A stretch of 64,000 bases of DNA, taken from NCBI GenBank assembly GCA_041554195.1, contig JBFFMJ010000011.1, forward strand, positions 1 to 64,000. The letters run 5' to 3'. Positions 24,535 to 33,111 of this stretch are shown piece after piece. The position numbers and the translations under genes were made by a program. The number at the start of each line of letters is the position of its first letter. Positions within the stretch are counted from its first letter, which is position 1. This DNA comes from JAPHSX01 sp041554195. GTDB lineage: Bacteria; Pseudomonadota; Gammaproteobacteria; Thiohalomonadales; Thiohalomonadaceae. The notes beneath the pieces are model-generated. The model ran no database searches. It saw nothing but the letters and a program-made list of their open reading frames with translations, and had not been told where the DNA came from.

Positions 24535-24984
24535 TTAGTTGCTGGCGAAGTCTTTGAGTTTCTTCAGCGGGCGAACCTTTACCTGAATCGAGGCCGGCTT
24601 GGCCTTGAACATGGTCTCTTCACCGGTGAAGGGGTTGATGCCCTTGCGAGCCTTTTTGGCTGGCTTCTTCACGGTGGTGATCTTCAGCAGACCGGGAAGG
24701 GTAAAGCTGCCGGCGGAACGCTTGCGAACGTGTCCGTCAACCAGATTGCTCAGCTCTTCGAATACGGCGGCAACATCCTTTTTGGATACATCGGTACGCT
24801 CGGCGATGGCGGCGTAGAGTGCGGCCTTTGTCATTGGCTCTTTAATCGCCGTGATTTTCTTGACTACGGCGGCCTTGGGAGCGGCTTTTTGGGCCGTGGC
24901 CTTCTTAACGGCGACCTTCTTTTTAGCAACGACCTTTTTCTTGGCGGGGGCCTTCTTTGCTGCGGCTTTCTTTTTTGCAACCAT
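24535..24984 (-). CDS. HU/IHF-family DNA-binding protein with a Lys/Ala-rich N-terminal tail
   Basis: The product is 149 residues. Residues 1-48 are almost only Lys and Ala with a few Val and Pro, resembling histone H1 tails. Residues 51-149 are an HU fold: MTKAALYAAIAERTDVSKKDVAAVFEELSNLV, then GSFTLPGLLKITTVKKPAKKARKGINPFTGE. Start ATG 24984 has AGGAG upstream, so the tail is translated. Such tailed HU proteins are known in several proteobacterial and actinobacterial groups and bind DNA non-specifically. The role is chromosome compaction. Confidence 0.9.
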   Translation of the reverse strand: MVAKKKAAAKKAPAKKKVVAKKKVAVKKATAQKAAPKAAVVKKITAIKEPMTKAALYAAIAERTDVSKKDVAAVFEELSNLVDGHVRKRSAGSFTLPGLLKITTVKKPAKKARKGINPFTGEETMFKAKPASIQVKVRPLKKLKDFASN

Positions 24985-25266
24985 CGGAACATCTCCTGAA
25001 GATTAATACGGGTGATTGAATACAGTTCGATATCGACGCAAAGTTTGAATTGACGCCGCATAAAACACAAGAAAAAAAACGACTGAAATGTGCTTTTTAG
25101 CGGTTTTTTAGCGGTTTTTTCGCAATTTTATTCAAAAAGAACCACGTATTGGTGTCTGTTATGCCAATACGGCATTTTCCCTTGCGCGCTTTTCAACTGC
25201 CATCACAAAGGTGTTAGCATGCGTGGCATAAAATTTGTGAGATTCGTATGCACGTAAGGGGGTTGT

Positions 25267-25674
25267 GTGGTTAGAGAGTTGTCGCTTGCTGGAGGCAGGC
25301 AGGGGCTGCATGAGATCACCCATGAGGTTGCGGCACTGGTGCGTGAAGCGAAGTTACACCAAGGGCTCTGTACGCTCTTTTTGCAACACACCTCGGCCAG
25401 CCTGACGATTCAGGAGAATGCCGATCCCTCTGCCCGGCGCGATCTGGAAAACTGGCTCAACCGCCTGGTGCCGGAACACGATCCGCTGTTTACTCATACC
25501 CATGAGGGACCGGACGACATGCCCTCGCACATCAAGACCGCACTTACCGCCACTTCACTCAGCATACCGATCCTGAACGGGCATCTTGCGCTCGGCACCT
25601 GGCAGGGTGTCTATCTGTGGGAACACCGTCACGGTGGTGGTGGGCGTCGCCTGATCGTTCATCTAGGGGAGTGA
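25267..25674 (+). CDS. YjbQ/UPF0047 family protein
   Basis: The product is 135 residues from GTG 25267, with AAGGGGG upstream. The family signature LQHTSASLTIQENADPSARRDLENWLNRLVPE is followed by THTHEGPDDMPSHIK and GTWQGVYLWEHRHGG, with the conserved His and Asp residues. YjbQ proteins show weak thiamine-phosphate synthase activity in vitro, and their physiological role is unsettled. It leads a likely operon with the AEC transporter and the Rieske protein. Confidence 0.88.
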   Translation: MVRELSLAGGRQGLHEITHEVAALVREAKLHQGLCTLFLQHTSASLTIQENADPSARRDLENWLNRLVPEHDPLFTHTHEGPDDMPSHIKTALTATSLSIPILNGHLALGTWQGVYLWEHRHGGGGRRLIVHLGE

Positions 25675-25680
25675 CACTTT

Positions 25681-26601
25681 ATGTATGAGGTGATTCTGCA
25701 GACCGCCGGATTGATTGTTTGCGGTGTGTTGTGGCGAATCTTTACACCGCAGGGACTGGAGGCCGATGTGTTGCGGCGCAGCCTGACCGGCCTGGTTTAT
25801 GCGCTGTTGCTGCCGGCACTGGTACTGGTGGTGCTATGGCGCGCCCCCCTCTCTCTGGATGCGGTACGGGTTGCGACGATGGCCATGCTGGGGGTCGGTG
25901 TCGGGATGGGAGCGGCCTGGCTCTGGTTTATGCGCCGCCGTCCCGCCGGGGCTGCCCTCGGAGCCCTGTTGCTGGCCGCGGCCTTCCCTAACGCGACCTA
26001 CATGGGGTTGCCTGTGCTGGAGGCGGCGCTGGGTAGCTGGTCACGCAGCGTAGCGGTGCAGTATGACCTCTTTGCCTGTACCCCGCTGCTGCTTAGCGTG
26101 GGGGTGATGCTGGCCTACCACTTCGGCAGTAGCGATGAGAAGCTGCACCCGCTGAAGAATCTGTTACAGGTGCCGCCGCTGTGGGCGGCGATCATCGGGG
26201 TCGCCCTTAACCTGCTGGCGGTGCCGCTACCCTCGGTGTTCGGCGGTATGCTCGATATGCTGGCAGCGGGCGTCGTGCCACTGATGCTCTTCGCCCTGGG
26301 CCTGGGGCTGCGCTGGGGGGCAGGCTGGGGGGCTCACTTCAATCTGGTGTTGCCGGTGGTGCTGATCCAGTTGCTGCTGACACCGTTGCTTATCTGGGGG
26401 GCCAGCGATCTGGTCGGCCTCAGTGGTGAGGTTCGCACCGCGGTGGTACTGGAGGCGGCGATGCCGAGTATGGTGCTGGGTATCGTGTTGTGTGATCGTT
26501 ATCACCTCGACAGCAGCCTTTACGCGATGGCGGTGACACTGAGTACCGCGCTAAGTATCGTCACCCTGCCGGCATGGTTTGCTTGGATGGGGGGGGCGTA
26601 A
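25681..26601 (+). CDS. AEC-family (auxin efflux carrier-like) transporter
   Basis: The product is 306 residues with about ten membrane helices in two halves. The first half contains AFPNATYMGLPVLEA, the N-x-x-x-x-G-P/L motif of the AEC family, and the second VLEAAMPSMVLGIVLC. These carriers move organic acids or auxin-like compounds. Substrate unknown. It starts six bases after yjbQ and its stop overlaps the Rieske start (TAATG). Confidence 0.88.
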   Translation: MYEVILQTAGLIVCGVLWRIFTPQGLEADVLRRSLTGLVYALLLPALVLVVLWRAPLSLDAVRVATMAMLGVGVGMGAAWLWFMRRRPAGAALGALLLAAAFPNATYMGLPVLEAALGSWSRSVAVQYDLFACTPLLLSVGVMLAYHFGSSDEKLHPLKNLLQVPPLWAAIIGVALNLLAVPLPSVFGGMLDMLAAGVVPLMLFALGLGLRWGAGWGAHFNLVLPVVLIQLLLTPLLIWGASDLVGLSGEVRTAVVLEAAMPSMVLGIVLCDRYHLDSSLYAMAVTLSTALSIVTLPAWFAWMGGA

Positions 26602-26936
26602 TGGATCAGGATATTTGCCGTTTTGATGAGCTTGGCGACAGACAGTGTCGTGAGTTTGAGCTGCAGCAGGGCGAGGATAAAGTGCCTGCCTTTGTGCTGC
26701 GTTTGGGGGATGAGGTGGTGGCTTACCGCAACCGTTGTCCCCACACCGGCGCCCCGCTCAACTGGAATCCGGATGACTTTCTCAATGTGGAGCGCGATTT
26801 TATTCAGTGCGCCATCCACGGTGCCCTGTTCCGGCTGAGCGACGGTTACTGTCTGCATGGCCCCTGTAACGGTAAGTCTCTACAGCCGCTGCCAGTAACC
26901 ATACAAGCTGGAGTGATTTCTACAAAAGTCGAGTAA
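26601..26936 (+). CDS. Rieske [2Fe-2S] ferredoxin-like protein
   Basis: ATG 26601 overlaps the AEC stop and gives 111 residues. The cluster ligands are C-P-H-T-G in NRCPHTGAPLNW and C-A-I-H-G in FIQCAIHGALF, the normal C-x-H and C-x2-H pairs about 20 residues apart. There is no signal or membrane anchor, so it is a soluble ferredoxin-like Rieske. The partner oxygenase or reductase is not adjacent. Confidence 0.9.
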   Translation: MDQDICRFDELGDRQCREFELQQGEDKVPAFVLRLGDEVVAYRNRCPHTGAPLNWNPDDFLNVERDFIQCAIHGALFRLSDGYCLHGPCNGKSLQPLPVTIQAGVISTKVE

Positions 26937-26998
26937 CCCTATGTTTTTTGAAAATATGGTAGGATTGAATTAACAATAACAGAGCTAAGTGATGTGCC

Positions 26999-27574
26999 AT
27001 GCGTAATGGATTGCTAAAAATGTTATTCCTGTTGCTGCTTTGCCAAAGTGCGAGCGCGGCGGAAACTCTCTATGTTCACGACCAGCTGCGCCTGGGCGTG
27101 CGCGCCGCGCCCAGTTCTTCTGAGCGCTCGATCGCCGTGGTGTCTACCGGTGATGCGTTGACGGTGTTGGGGGAGCAGGACAACTTTATTAACGTTCGAA
27201 CAGAAAAGGGGGTTGAGGGCTGGGTCAGTAAGGGGTACCTGAGTGCCGAGCCGCCTGCACGTAACCAGCTAAAAACCCTGCAACGAGAGTATGAGGCGCT
27301 GCAACAGCAGCAGCAGGCACTACAGCTGAAATTTGATGAAAGTCAGCAGCAGAGTGGACAGAGTGCGGGGGCGTTGGCACAGCTACAGCAAGAGAACATG
27401 GTGCTACAGGAGCAGTTAGCTCGCTTTACCGAGGCCTCCCCGAAATTTTATGAGCGGTATCGCTGGTTACTACTGTTAGCCTTGCTGGTGGCCTGTTTTA
27501 GCGCAGGCTTGCTCGTCGGGGTGCGTTGGAAGGCACGGCAGGTGGCCGAGCGTATTGGTGGTCTGCAGATCTAG
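26999..27574 (+). CDS. SH3b-domain membrane protein (YgiM/TIGR04211-like)
   Basis: The product is 191 residues: signal peptide (1-20, SASA-A), a bacterial SH3 domain (about 22-82, with LRLGVRAAPSSSERSIAVVSTGDALTVL and EGWVSKGYL), a Gln-rich coiled coil (about 88-145) and a C-terminal membrane helix (about 157-176). This is the order of E. coli YgiM. It is likely a periplasmic, inner-membrane-anchored protein acting at the cell wall. A terminator follows at 27631. Confidence 0.88.
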   Translation: MRNGLLKMLFLLLLCQSASAAETLYVHDQLRLGVRAAPSSSERSIAVVSTGDALTVLGEQDNFINVRTEKGVEGWVSKGYLSAEPPARNQLKTLQREYEALQQQQQALQLKFDESQQQSGQSAGALAQLQQENMVLQEQLARFTEASPKFYERYRWLLLLALLVACFSAGLLVGVRWKARQVAERIGGLQI

Positions 27575-27630
27575 GCGAGCCGCTGGTAAGAAGTAGATTT
27601 CACTCGCGAATGCGTGGGGCGTATAGATAT

Positions 27631-27660
27631 AAAAAAACCGGGGCATGCCCCGGTTTTTTT
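27631..27660. terminator. Bidirectional intrinsic terminator
   Basis: AAAAAAACCGGGGC-AT-GCCCCGGTTTTTTT is a perfect palindrome between convergent genes. Confidence 0.9.
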
Positions 27661-27685
27661 ATTCCCTTAGGTGATGCGCCAACCG

Positions 27686-29308
27686 CTAGAAAGCCCCCAT
27701 CAACTTGAAGAAGGGGACGTACTTCTTCTTGAGTTCGAGCGATAGCCGAGCAATCTCTCCGCTATTCTCGTTAGTCGTCACATCATAGGCGGCTAGCGCC
27801 GTTACCAGCTCGGCAATATTCACCGCCTGTGCGTCCAGTGTACTCGTCAGGGCACCATCGAATAGCCCCCATGCCGTATCTTCAAGTTCCGCCTGAACAC
27901 GCATGTTGTCAAAGGCGGTCTGCAGCGCCGCCATATAACCATCAATGGTCGCGACTTCAGTCGCTGTCAGGGTGGGCTTGGGCATTCCGGTAGCCGGGTC
28001 GAGCGCTACGGCAAGAATCTTCTCAAACTCCGTGTGGAACTCATTGGAGCGTGTCATTAGCGTCACATGATTTTCGTAGGTGGCGCAGATGTAGTGCATG
28101 GCACCGCGTACCTCTTCCATGGCAAGGTGGGCACCATTGGCCTTCGCGGTGGCCAGGTCTGGTGATGCGGAAAGGGTAGCGATCGCTTCCTCGAGTTTCA
28201 TCTGTGCGGTCATCATACTCGGCCCCCAACCTAGGGCACCGGGCAGGTTCATGCTGGGGCTTACCGGCAGGTGGGCGCCGAATGCCTGCATTTTAGCGGC
28301 AAAATTGTTGAGATAGGCAAGGGTGCCGGCAAGGTCACCACAGGTTGCTGTGGCATCGGGTGGGTTTCCGGTGCAGTAGAGCGCAGGAATCATCGCCTTG
28401 TTCGAGGCAATAATGTCGCTCATGTACGGACTGATGAAATCACCAAAGGTGAGGAAGACCTGAACGAACTTTGGCTTAATCTTTGATGAGACGAAGATCA
28501 TGCTGTCGCAGGGAGTGGTGCCTGCCGGATCATAGCTTGCGGGGTCATAAGTGGTGGTGTCGCAGCTCCCCATGGCGGTGCTGAGTTTGGCGAGCATTTG
28601 GGTCATCCCCGGTGCGGCCGGATCGGCGTTGCTGAGATTCGCGGCCAGGGCGGCGCTCTTATCAACACTCAGATCGTAGAGGGTGTTCACACCGCTGCCA
28701 TCGCCATAGCGGGTGGTGAGTGCATCCCAATTCGATTGGAAGGTGGGGACAGACGCCATTAATGCGGTTTGTAGAGCCAGTAAATCCGTCTGGCTGGGGG
28801 CCGCGATGGCCGCGTAGGTAGCCGCGGCACTGCCGACCGGCTCCATGGCGTGGTGTGCCGCAGTGATGTTGTCAAATAAATAGCTGATGCCATTGCTGGT
28901 ACGCATAATTGACCAGGTATCGCGAATCGCTTCGAGTTCAAGGTGGGCCGGCGTTAAATCAGCCGGATATGTGACGATACCGGCATAGTAGTCTGAAGCC
29001 GTGGAGATATTGGCATCGACACTCCCAAAGTAGGCACTCCAGTCCAGATAGGAGCCGTAGGCGCTTTTATAGTTTGTCCAGAGAGTTGCTGTGCGGCTAA
29101 GGGTATTTTCGGCATCTGCTGTCAGCCCGGCGCTTGCTGCCGTGAGGTTACTGTAGAACAGTGCCGGTACGTAGCTCTTCTCGAGTGTGGCCGCATCATT
29201 TTCAAATGCGGCCGGGGTATCGTCGCTTTCATCGTCCCCCAGAATATTACAGCCCAGCATGGAACTGCTGAGCAGTGCGACGGTTAGGACTTCCAAGTGC
29301 CTTTTCAT
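27686..29308 (-). CDS. Large predicted lipoprotein of unknown family
   Basis: ATG 29308 gives 540 residues. The N-terminus MKRHLEVLTVALLSSSMLGC is a lipoprotein signal with lipobox MLGC (Cys20). The mature protein starts with an acidic linker and continues as mainly helical, Ala-rich sequence with many conserved-looking His, Met and Tyr (AAHHAMEPVG, AHLAMEEVRGAMHYIC). Six further Cys come as spaced pairs and could form disulfides. It recalls four-helix metal-binding lipoproteins, but I recognise no family. It is monocistronic, ending at the shared terminator. Confidence 0.65.
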   Translation of the reverse strand: MKRHLEVLTVALLSSSMLGCNILGDDESDDTPAAFENDAATLEKSYVPALFYSNLTAASAGLTADAENTLSRTATLWTNYKSAYGSYLDWSAYFGSVDANISTASDYYAGIVTYPADLTPAHLELEAIRDTWSIMRTSNGISYLFDNITAAHHAMEPVGSAAATYAAIAAPSQTDLLALQTALMASVPTFQSNWDALTTRYGDGSGVNTLYDLSVDKSAALAANLSNADPAAPGMTQMLAKLSTAMGSCDTTTYDPASYDPAGTTPCDSMIFVSSKIKPKFVQVFLTFGDFISPYMSDIIASNKAMIPALYCTGNPPDATATCGDLAGTLAYLNNFAAKMQAFGAHLPVSPSMNLPGALGWGPSMMTAQMKLEEAIATLSASPDLATAKANGAHLAMEEVRGAMHYICATYENHVTLMTRSNEFHTEFEKILAVALDPATGMPKPTLTATEVATIDGYMAALQTAFDNMRVQAELEDTAWGLFDGALTSTLDAQAVNIAELVTALAAYDVTTNENSGEIARLSLELKKKYVPFFKLMGAF

Positions 29309-29607
29309 TATGACTTCCTCCAAATTGTGGGTGTTGCCTGATTTTTTGTAGAAAAGAAGTGAACCGGTAGAACTTATTATTTTGTACAGCTTATTATTTG
29401 GTTCCGGATAATAGCAGAATCATCGCTTATATCCATTCAAAAAGAATGGTTATATGGGGCGTACGGCATTTTGTGGTTCTTTGTCGGTGGGGAGAGGTTG
29501 CACGGCGAGCGGTACGGGGGATGTCATGGTCTGTGTCGGTTTTGTGACCACTCGCCGGCTGAAGAGCCGGGCGGCCCCCGGCGTGATTACCCGGGGGCGG
29601 TGATGGT
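29309..29607. other. 299-base intergenic stretch
   Basis: No gene is visible. After the GST stop on the minus strand there are two GC-rich hairpins (around 29572-29600 and 29550-29570) without T-tracts. The promoter of the lipoprotein should lie within 29309-29420, which is AT-rich, but no clean -35/-10 is seen. Confidence 0.45.
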
Positions 29608-30267
29608 TTAGCTGGTTCCAAAGCGGCTGGCTCCATACCCCCCGCTGGAGCTAATGTGTCCACGATAGAGCTGCGGCAGCTCTTCCACGACTGAGTTCTG
29701 TACCGAGGGGCGCGCTAGAAGCTGCGCCGACCAGGCCTGCATCTTCGCCATGCCATCCAGCAGTCCCATGGGGTGCCATTGCTCCAGCAGAGCCAGGCGC
29801 ATAAACAGCGGCGCGTAAGCGGCATCGACCAGGGCGAACGTCTCGCCATTAAAGTACGGCCCTGTCAGTTGCGCGTTCACCACAGCCAGCTTGTCGCGAA
29901 GCCCCTGCTCGGCCTTGTCGCAGGCCTCCTGCTCCTTGGCCATCACCATATTGAACTGTTCCATAAAGAGGGTGGAGGCAAATTCGATCCAGGCACGGTT
30001 GTGCGCCTTGCGTAGCGGGTCAGACGGGTGCAGAGAGGGCGGGTTGACCTCATCCAGATACTCCATGATCACTGCCGATTCGAACACCACCTCATCGCCT
30101 ACCTTGAGTAGCGGCACCTTGCCCAGTGGCGAGATGGCGCTGAACCAGGGCGGCGGCTCTTTAAGATTGATATAGGTGATGTCGTAGTCGACGCCCTTCT
30201 CCTGTAGCACGATGACTGAGCGCTGGACAAAGGGGCAGATCTTGAAGCTGATGAGTTCCGGTTTCAT
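29608..30267 (-). CDS. Glutathione S-transferase family protein
   Basis: The product is 219 residues. The thioredoxin-like N-domain starts SFKICPFVQRSVIVL, with Cys of CPFVQ in the omega/zeta-like active-site position. It carries SPLGKVPLL (cis-Pro) and FESAVIMEYLDE, the glutathione-binding turn. The C-domain is helical with the LVDAAYAPLFMRL segment. It is cytosolic. Substrate unknown; a Cys-type GST would favour reductions such as deglutathionylation. It stands apart from neighbours. Confidence 0.88.
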   Translation of the reverse strand: MKPELISFKICPFVQRSVIVLQEKGVDYDITYINLKEPPPWFSAISPLGKVPLLKVGDEVVFESAVIMEYLDEVNPPSLHPSDPLRKAHNRAWIEFASTLFMEQFNMVMAKEQEACDKAEQGLRDKLAVVNAQLTGPYFNGETFALVDAAYAPLFMRLALLEQWHPMGLLDGMAKMQAWSAQLLARPSVQNSVVEELPQLYRGHISSSGGYGASRFGTS

Positions 30268-30416
30268 TTTTTAATTTTCCGTCTATCAATGTTATCGGGA
30301 CATCATAGAAAGAGCGGGCGGTAATGGCAACTAGAGAGCGCCTAGGGTATTTGTTGAAGCTTATCAAGAACTCCCCGCCCGAGAGGGCGAGGAGGTAGTG
30401 CAGGGGTAAGCCAAGC

Positions 30417-31706
30417 TTAGAAGGCCAGAAGGGCCTGCAGCAGGGTTTCGCTGTAGTCAGTACCGGTATCGAGGTCGATACTGGAGTTCTCAATCGAGAA
30501 TCGGACATTATCCGCATAGTTGTAGTTCACACCAATGCTAGTGGTTGTATAGTCCTTGGCACTGAAGTTGTTATCGCTGTAGTTCATCATACCGAGGCGA
30601 ACTCCCCACGCCGCATTTGGCATTACTTGAACCTCTAGAGAGTTGCTAGCCAGATCCATGTTGACCATCGTCATGGTGTCGGTTCGGTTCCTGATCTGGA
30701 ACTCATAGTTATTAACCATTGAGAGCAGAACCTGTGTGTCCATACCGGCAATCTGGCCTTGTGCCTGGATGTCGAAGCCGTTGCTGGTAATTTCATGATT
30801 ATTTACATTGCCAAACCATGGAGCTAGAGCACCCGTTACAGGGTTGATACCTGGAGCCTGAGGCATGTTCTCAAACAGAGCAGAGGTTGTTCCAGTGGTG
30901 GTGCCGCCAATACCGAAGGTGCCGACAGACACATTCCAGCCAGCGATGGCGGGGGTGTCATAGGTAAGACGATAGAGGGAGCCCCAGGTACCGTGGGTAT
31001 CCAGGCCACCATTGCCATAGGTGCTGTTGAAGCCCAGGGCACGAACACCCGCAGCTACTTTCAGTCCCTTACCGCCATAAAAGGCGACAAGGCCAGAACT
31101 TGGCCCCTTACCCAAGCCTAGACCGATGGCTTGTATAGCATTGGTGCGGGCGCTGTTGTCGAACATCGCCAGCTCCTTGTGCAGGCCTGTGTTATGGCCT
31201 TCAATCGCAATAAAGGAACCGTGACCCTGGGCACCGAACAGGGAGACTCCAGCGTTACCTGATGCGACAGGGCGGGAGTAAGTTGTTTGCAGGTGGATAA
31301 GGCCATCGCCATTCCACAGGGTGTTTGCGCCCATGTTCTCGGCAAACTTTCCACCCACTATGATTGCAGAGCCTGCAGGGATGGAGAGGGTGCCGCGGGC
31401 ATTGGTTTTGTCGGTTTTGAGGTAATTGGATTTGACGCCAATACCGGCATTGATAGCGAGTGGCACGGAGGTGCCCAGATCACCGCCAGTGATCATTGAC
31501 TTGTTGCCACCGGCCATAGTGTAACCAGAGAGCTTGAAGCTGCGGCCAAAGCTGTTGAGCATGGGCAGGCTCTGATTGTGGCAACCCATACAGTTCATAT
31601 CCATCTGGCGGGCGAAGGCCGGGGTGGCCTGTGCCTCGAACGCTACCGCGCTGAGGCCGACAACGGCCGCCAGTGGGGCGATCATTTTTCTTGTTAGTTT
31701 CAACAT
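30417..31706 (-). CDS. Cyc2-like fused monoheme cytochrome / outer-membrane porin
   Basis: The product is 429 residues. A signal peptide (about 1-28, AQA-T) is followed by PAFARQMDMNCMGCHNQ with one haem motif C39-MG-C42-H43. Then comes LNSFGRSFKLSGYTM, and the remaining 370 residues are Gly/Asn/Thr-rich amphipathic strands ending in F, as in outer-membrane barrels. This order (short N-terminal haem peptide fused to a porin, with an FARQ...CxxCH...GR.FKL.GY entry) is that of Cyc2, the outer-membrane Fe(II) oxidase of iron oxidisers, which also occurs in some sulfur oxidisers. Activity here is inference. GGAG lies upstream of ATG 31706, and a hairpin lies in the leader. No other multihaem genes are adjacent. 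Confidence 0.72.
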   Translation of the reverse strand: MLKLTRKMIAPLAAVVGLSAVAFEAQATPAFARQMDMNCMGCHNQSLPMLNSFGRSFKLSGYTMAGGNKSMITGGDLGTSVPLAINAGIGVKSNYLKTDKTNARGTLSIPAGSAIIVGGKFAENMGANTLWNGDGLIHLQTTYSRPVASGNAGVSLFGAQGHGSFIAIEGHNTGLHKELAMFDNSARTNAIQAIGLGLGKGPSSGLVAFYGGKGLKVAAGVRALGFNSTYGNGGLDTHGTWGSLYRLTYDTPAIAGWNVSVGTFGIGGTTTGTTSALFENMPQAPGINPVTGALAPWFGNVNNHEITSNGFDIQAQGQIAGMDTQVLLSMVNNYEFQIRNRTDTMTMVNMDLASNSLEVQVMPNAAWGVRLGMMNYSDNNFSAKDYTTTSIGVNYNYADNVRFSIENSSIDLDTGTDYSETLLQALLAF

Positions 31707-31744
31707 GTGATTAAGTCTCCTGTAATATTTATATTTTATTTTTT

Positions 31745-31760
31745 CCTACTAGCGAGTAGG
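31745..31760. promoter_or_regulatory. Palindrome in the cytochrome-porin leader
   Basis: CCTACT-AGCG-AGTAGG lies 39 bases before the start of the Cyc2-like gene. It may be a leader hairpin or an operator half-site pair. No known regulator site is recognised. Confidence 0.35.
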
Positions 31761-31862
31761 CCTGCGTAGCACGGCGTTGCACCGATCCTTTACAGACTTG
31801 AGTAATATAAGGGAAAACCCTGTATTGATAAAGGGTTCTCTCCGATTCTGGGGGAAGTCAAT

Positions 31863-32906
31863 CTATGGGCTGGGGTTGGGATAACGGGTATGAATCGCCT
31901 CAATGCCCTCCAGTAGTTCCTCGCCCAGGATGGTATCGGTACTGGCGATGTTCTCTGAGAGTTGCGCCGGCGTCGTGGCCCCGATGATATTGCTGGTAAG
32001 AAAGGGGCGTGAGTTGATGTAGGCCAGTGCCATCTGTGCCGGGCTCAGGCCGTGTTGCCGTGCCAGCGCCGCATACTCTTTGGTGGCCGCGAGGGCCTGC
32101 GGATTGGTATAGCGGTTGTAGTCGGGCCAGCGGTTGATGCGGTTCTGCGGCTCGCTGTTGCACTCGACATATTTACCCGAGAGCACACCGAAGCCGAGCG
32201 GTGAATAGGCGAGCAGCCCTACCGACTCGCGGTGCGCCACCTCGGCCAGTCCCACCTCAAAGCTGCGATTCAGCAGGCTGTAGGGGTTTTGCACACTAAC
32301 CACCTGTGGCAGGCCAAGCCGTTCGGCGACCTGGAGGAATTTCATGGTGCCCCAGGCGGTTTCGTTAGAGAGGCCGATGGTGCGAATCTTGCCCGCATCG
32401 ATCTGCTCCTTGAGCACAGTTAGCGTCTCTTCGATGGGGGTAAAGTCGTTGGATTCACTGTACTCATAGCCGAGGCGCCCGAAGTAGTTGCTGGCACGCT
32501 CAGGCCAGTGCAGCTGGTAGAGGTCGAGGTAGTCGATCTGTAACCGTTTAAGGCTGGCGTTGAGCGCCGTCTCAATGTGATGACGATTAAATGCCGAGTG
32601 ACCGCCACGGATGTGGTCGACCCAGCCGGGGCCGGGGCCGGCGATCTTGGAGGCGAGCACCACATCATCTCGCCTGCGGCGTTTTTTCAGCCAGCTGCCG
32701 ATGATCGTCTCGGTGCGTCCATAGGTCTCCGGCTTGGGGGGGATGGCATAGAGCTCGGCGGTATCGATAAAATTGACGCCGTGCTCAACGGCGTAGTCGA
32801 GCTGAGCATGGCCCTCGGCCTCGCTGTTTTGCTCACCAAAGGTCATGGTACCCAGACAGATCAAACTCACCTCGATGTCACTGTTTCCTAGTTGTCGTGT
32901 TTGCAT
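31863..32906 (-). CDS. tas: NADP(H)-dependent aldo-keto reductase, Tas-like
   Basis: The product is 347 residues, an aldo-keto reductase TIM barrel. Asp and Tyr of the tetrad lie in FIDTAELYAIP, Lys in LASKIAGP and His in YQLHWPERA. The insert GPGPGWVDHIRGGHSAFNRHHI and the VQNPYSLLNRSFEVGLAEV segment match the E. coli Tas group. It probably reduces aldehydes or ketones with NADPH; the physiological substrate is unknown. It stands alone. Confidence 0.88.
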   Translation of the reverse strand: MQTRQLGNSDIEVSLICLGTMTFGEQNSEAEGHAQLDYAVEHGVNFIDTAELYAIPPKPETYGRTETIIGSWLKKRRRRDDVVLASKIAGPGPGWVDHIRGGHSAFNRHHIETALNASLKRLQIDYLDLYQLHWPERASNYFGRLGYEYSESNDFTPIEETLTVLKEQIDAGKIRTIGLSNETAWGTMKFLQVAERLGLPQVVSVQNPYSLLNRSFEVGLAEVAHRESVGLLAYSPLGFGVLSGKYVECNSEPQNRINRWPDYNRYTNPQALAATKEYAALARQHGLSPAQMALAYINSRPFLTSNIIGATTPAQLSENIASTDTILGEELLEGIEAIHTRYPNPSP

Positions 32907-33111
32907 AGCGTCGCTCCGATTATCTTAAAGTTCTGTTCAAGCGCCCCAAGAGAAGTGTTGTAGGTCTTACCTCATAAATAGTAAGTGGAACGCCTTCTCC
33001 CTGCAGCTTTGTTTTGTACTGGCGGAGCTTGGGTAGCACAACCGTATAGATAAATTGGGGTTATCGGGGGAAGGCTGATAAAATCGCCTTTTATCTGTCG
33101 GAATTCACGTA

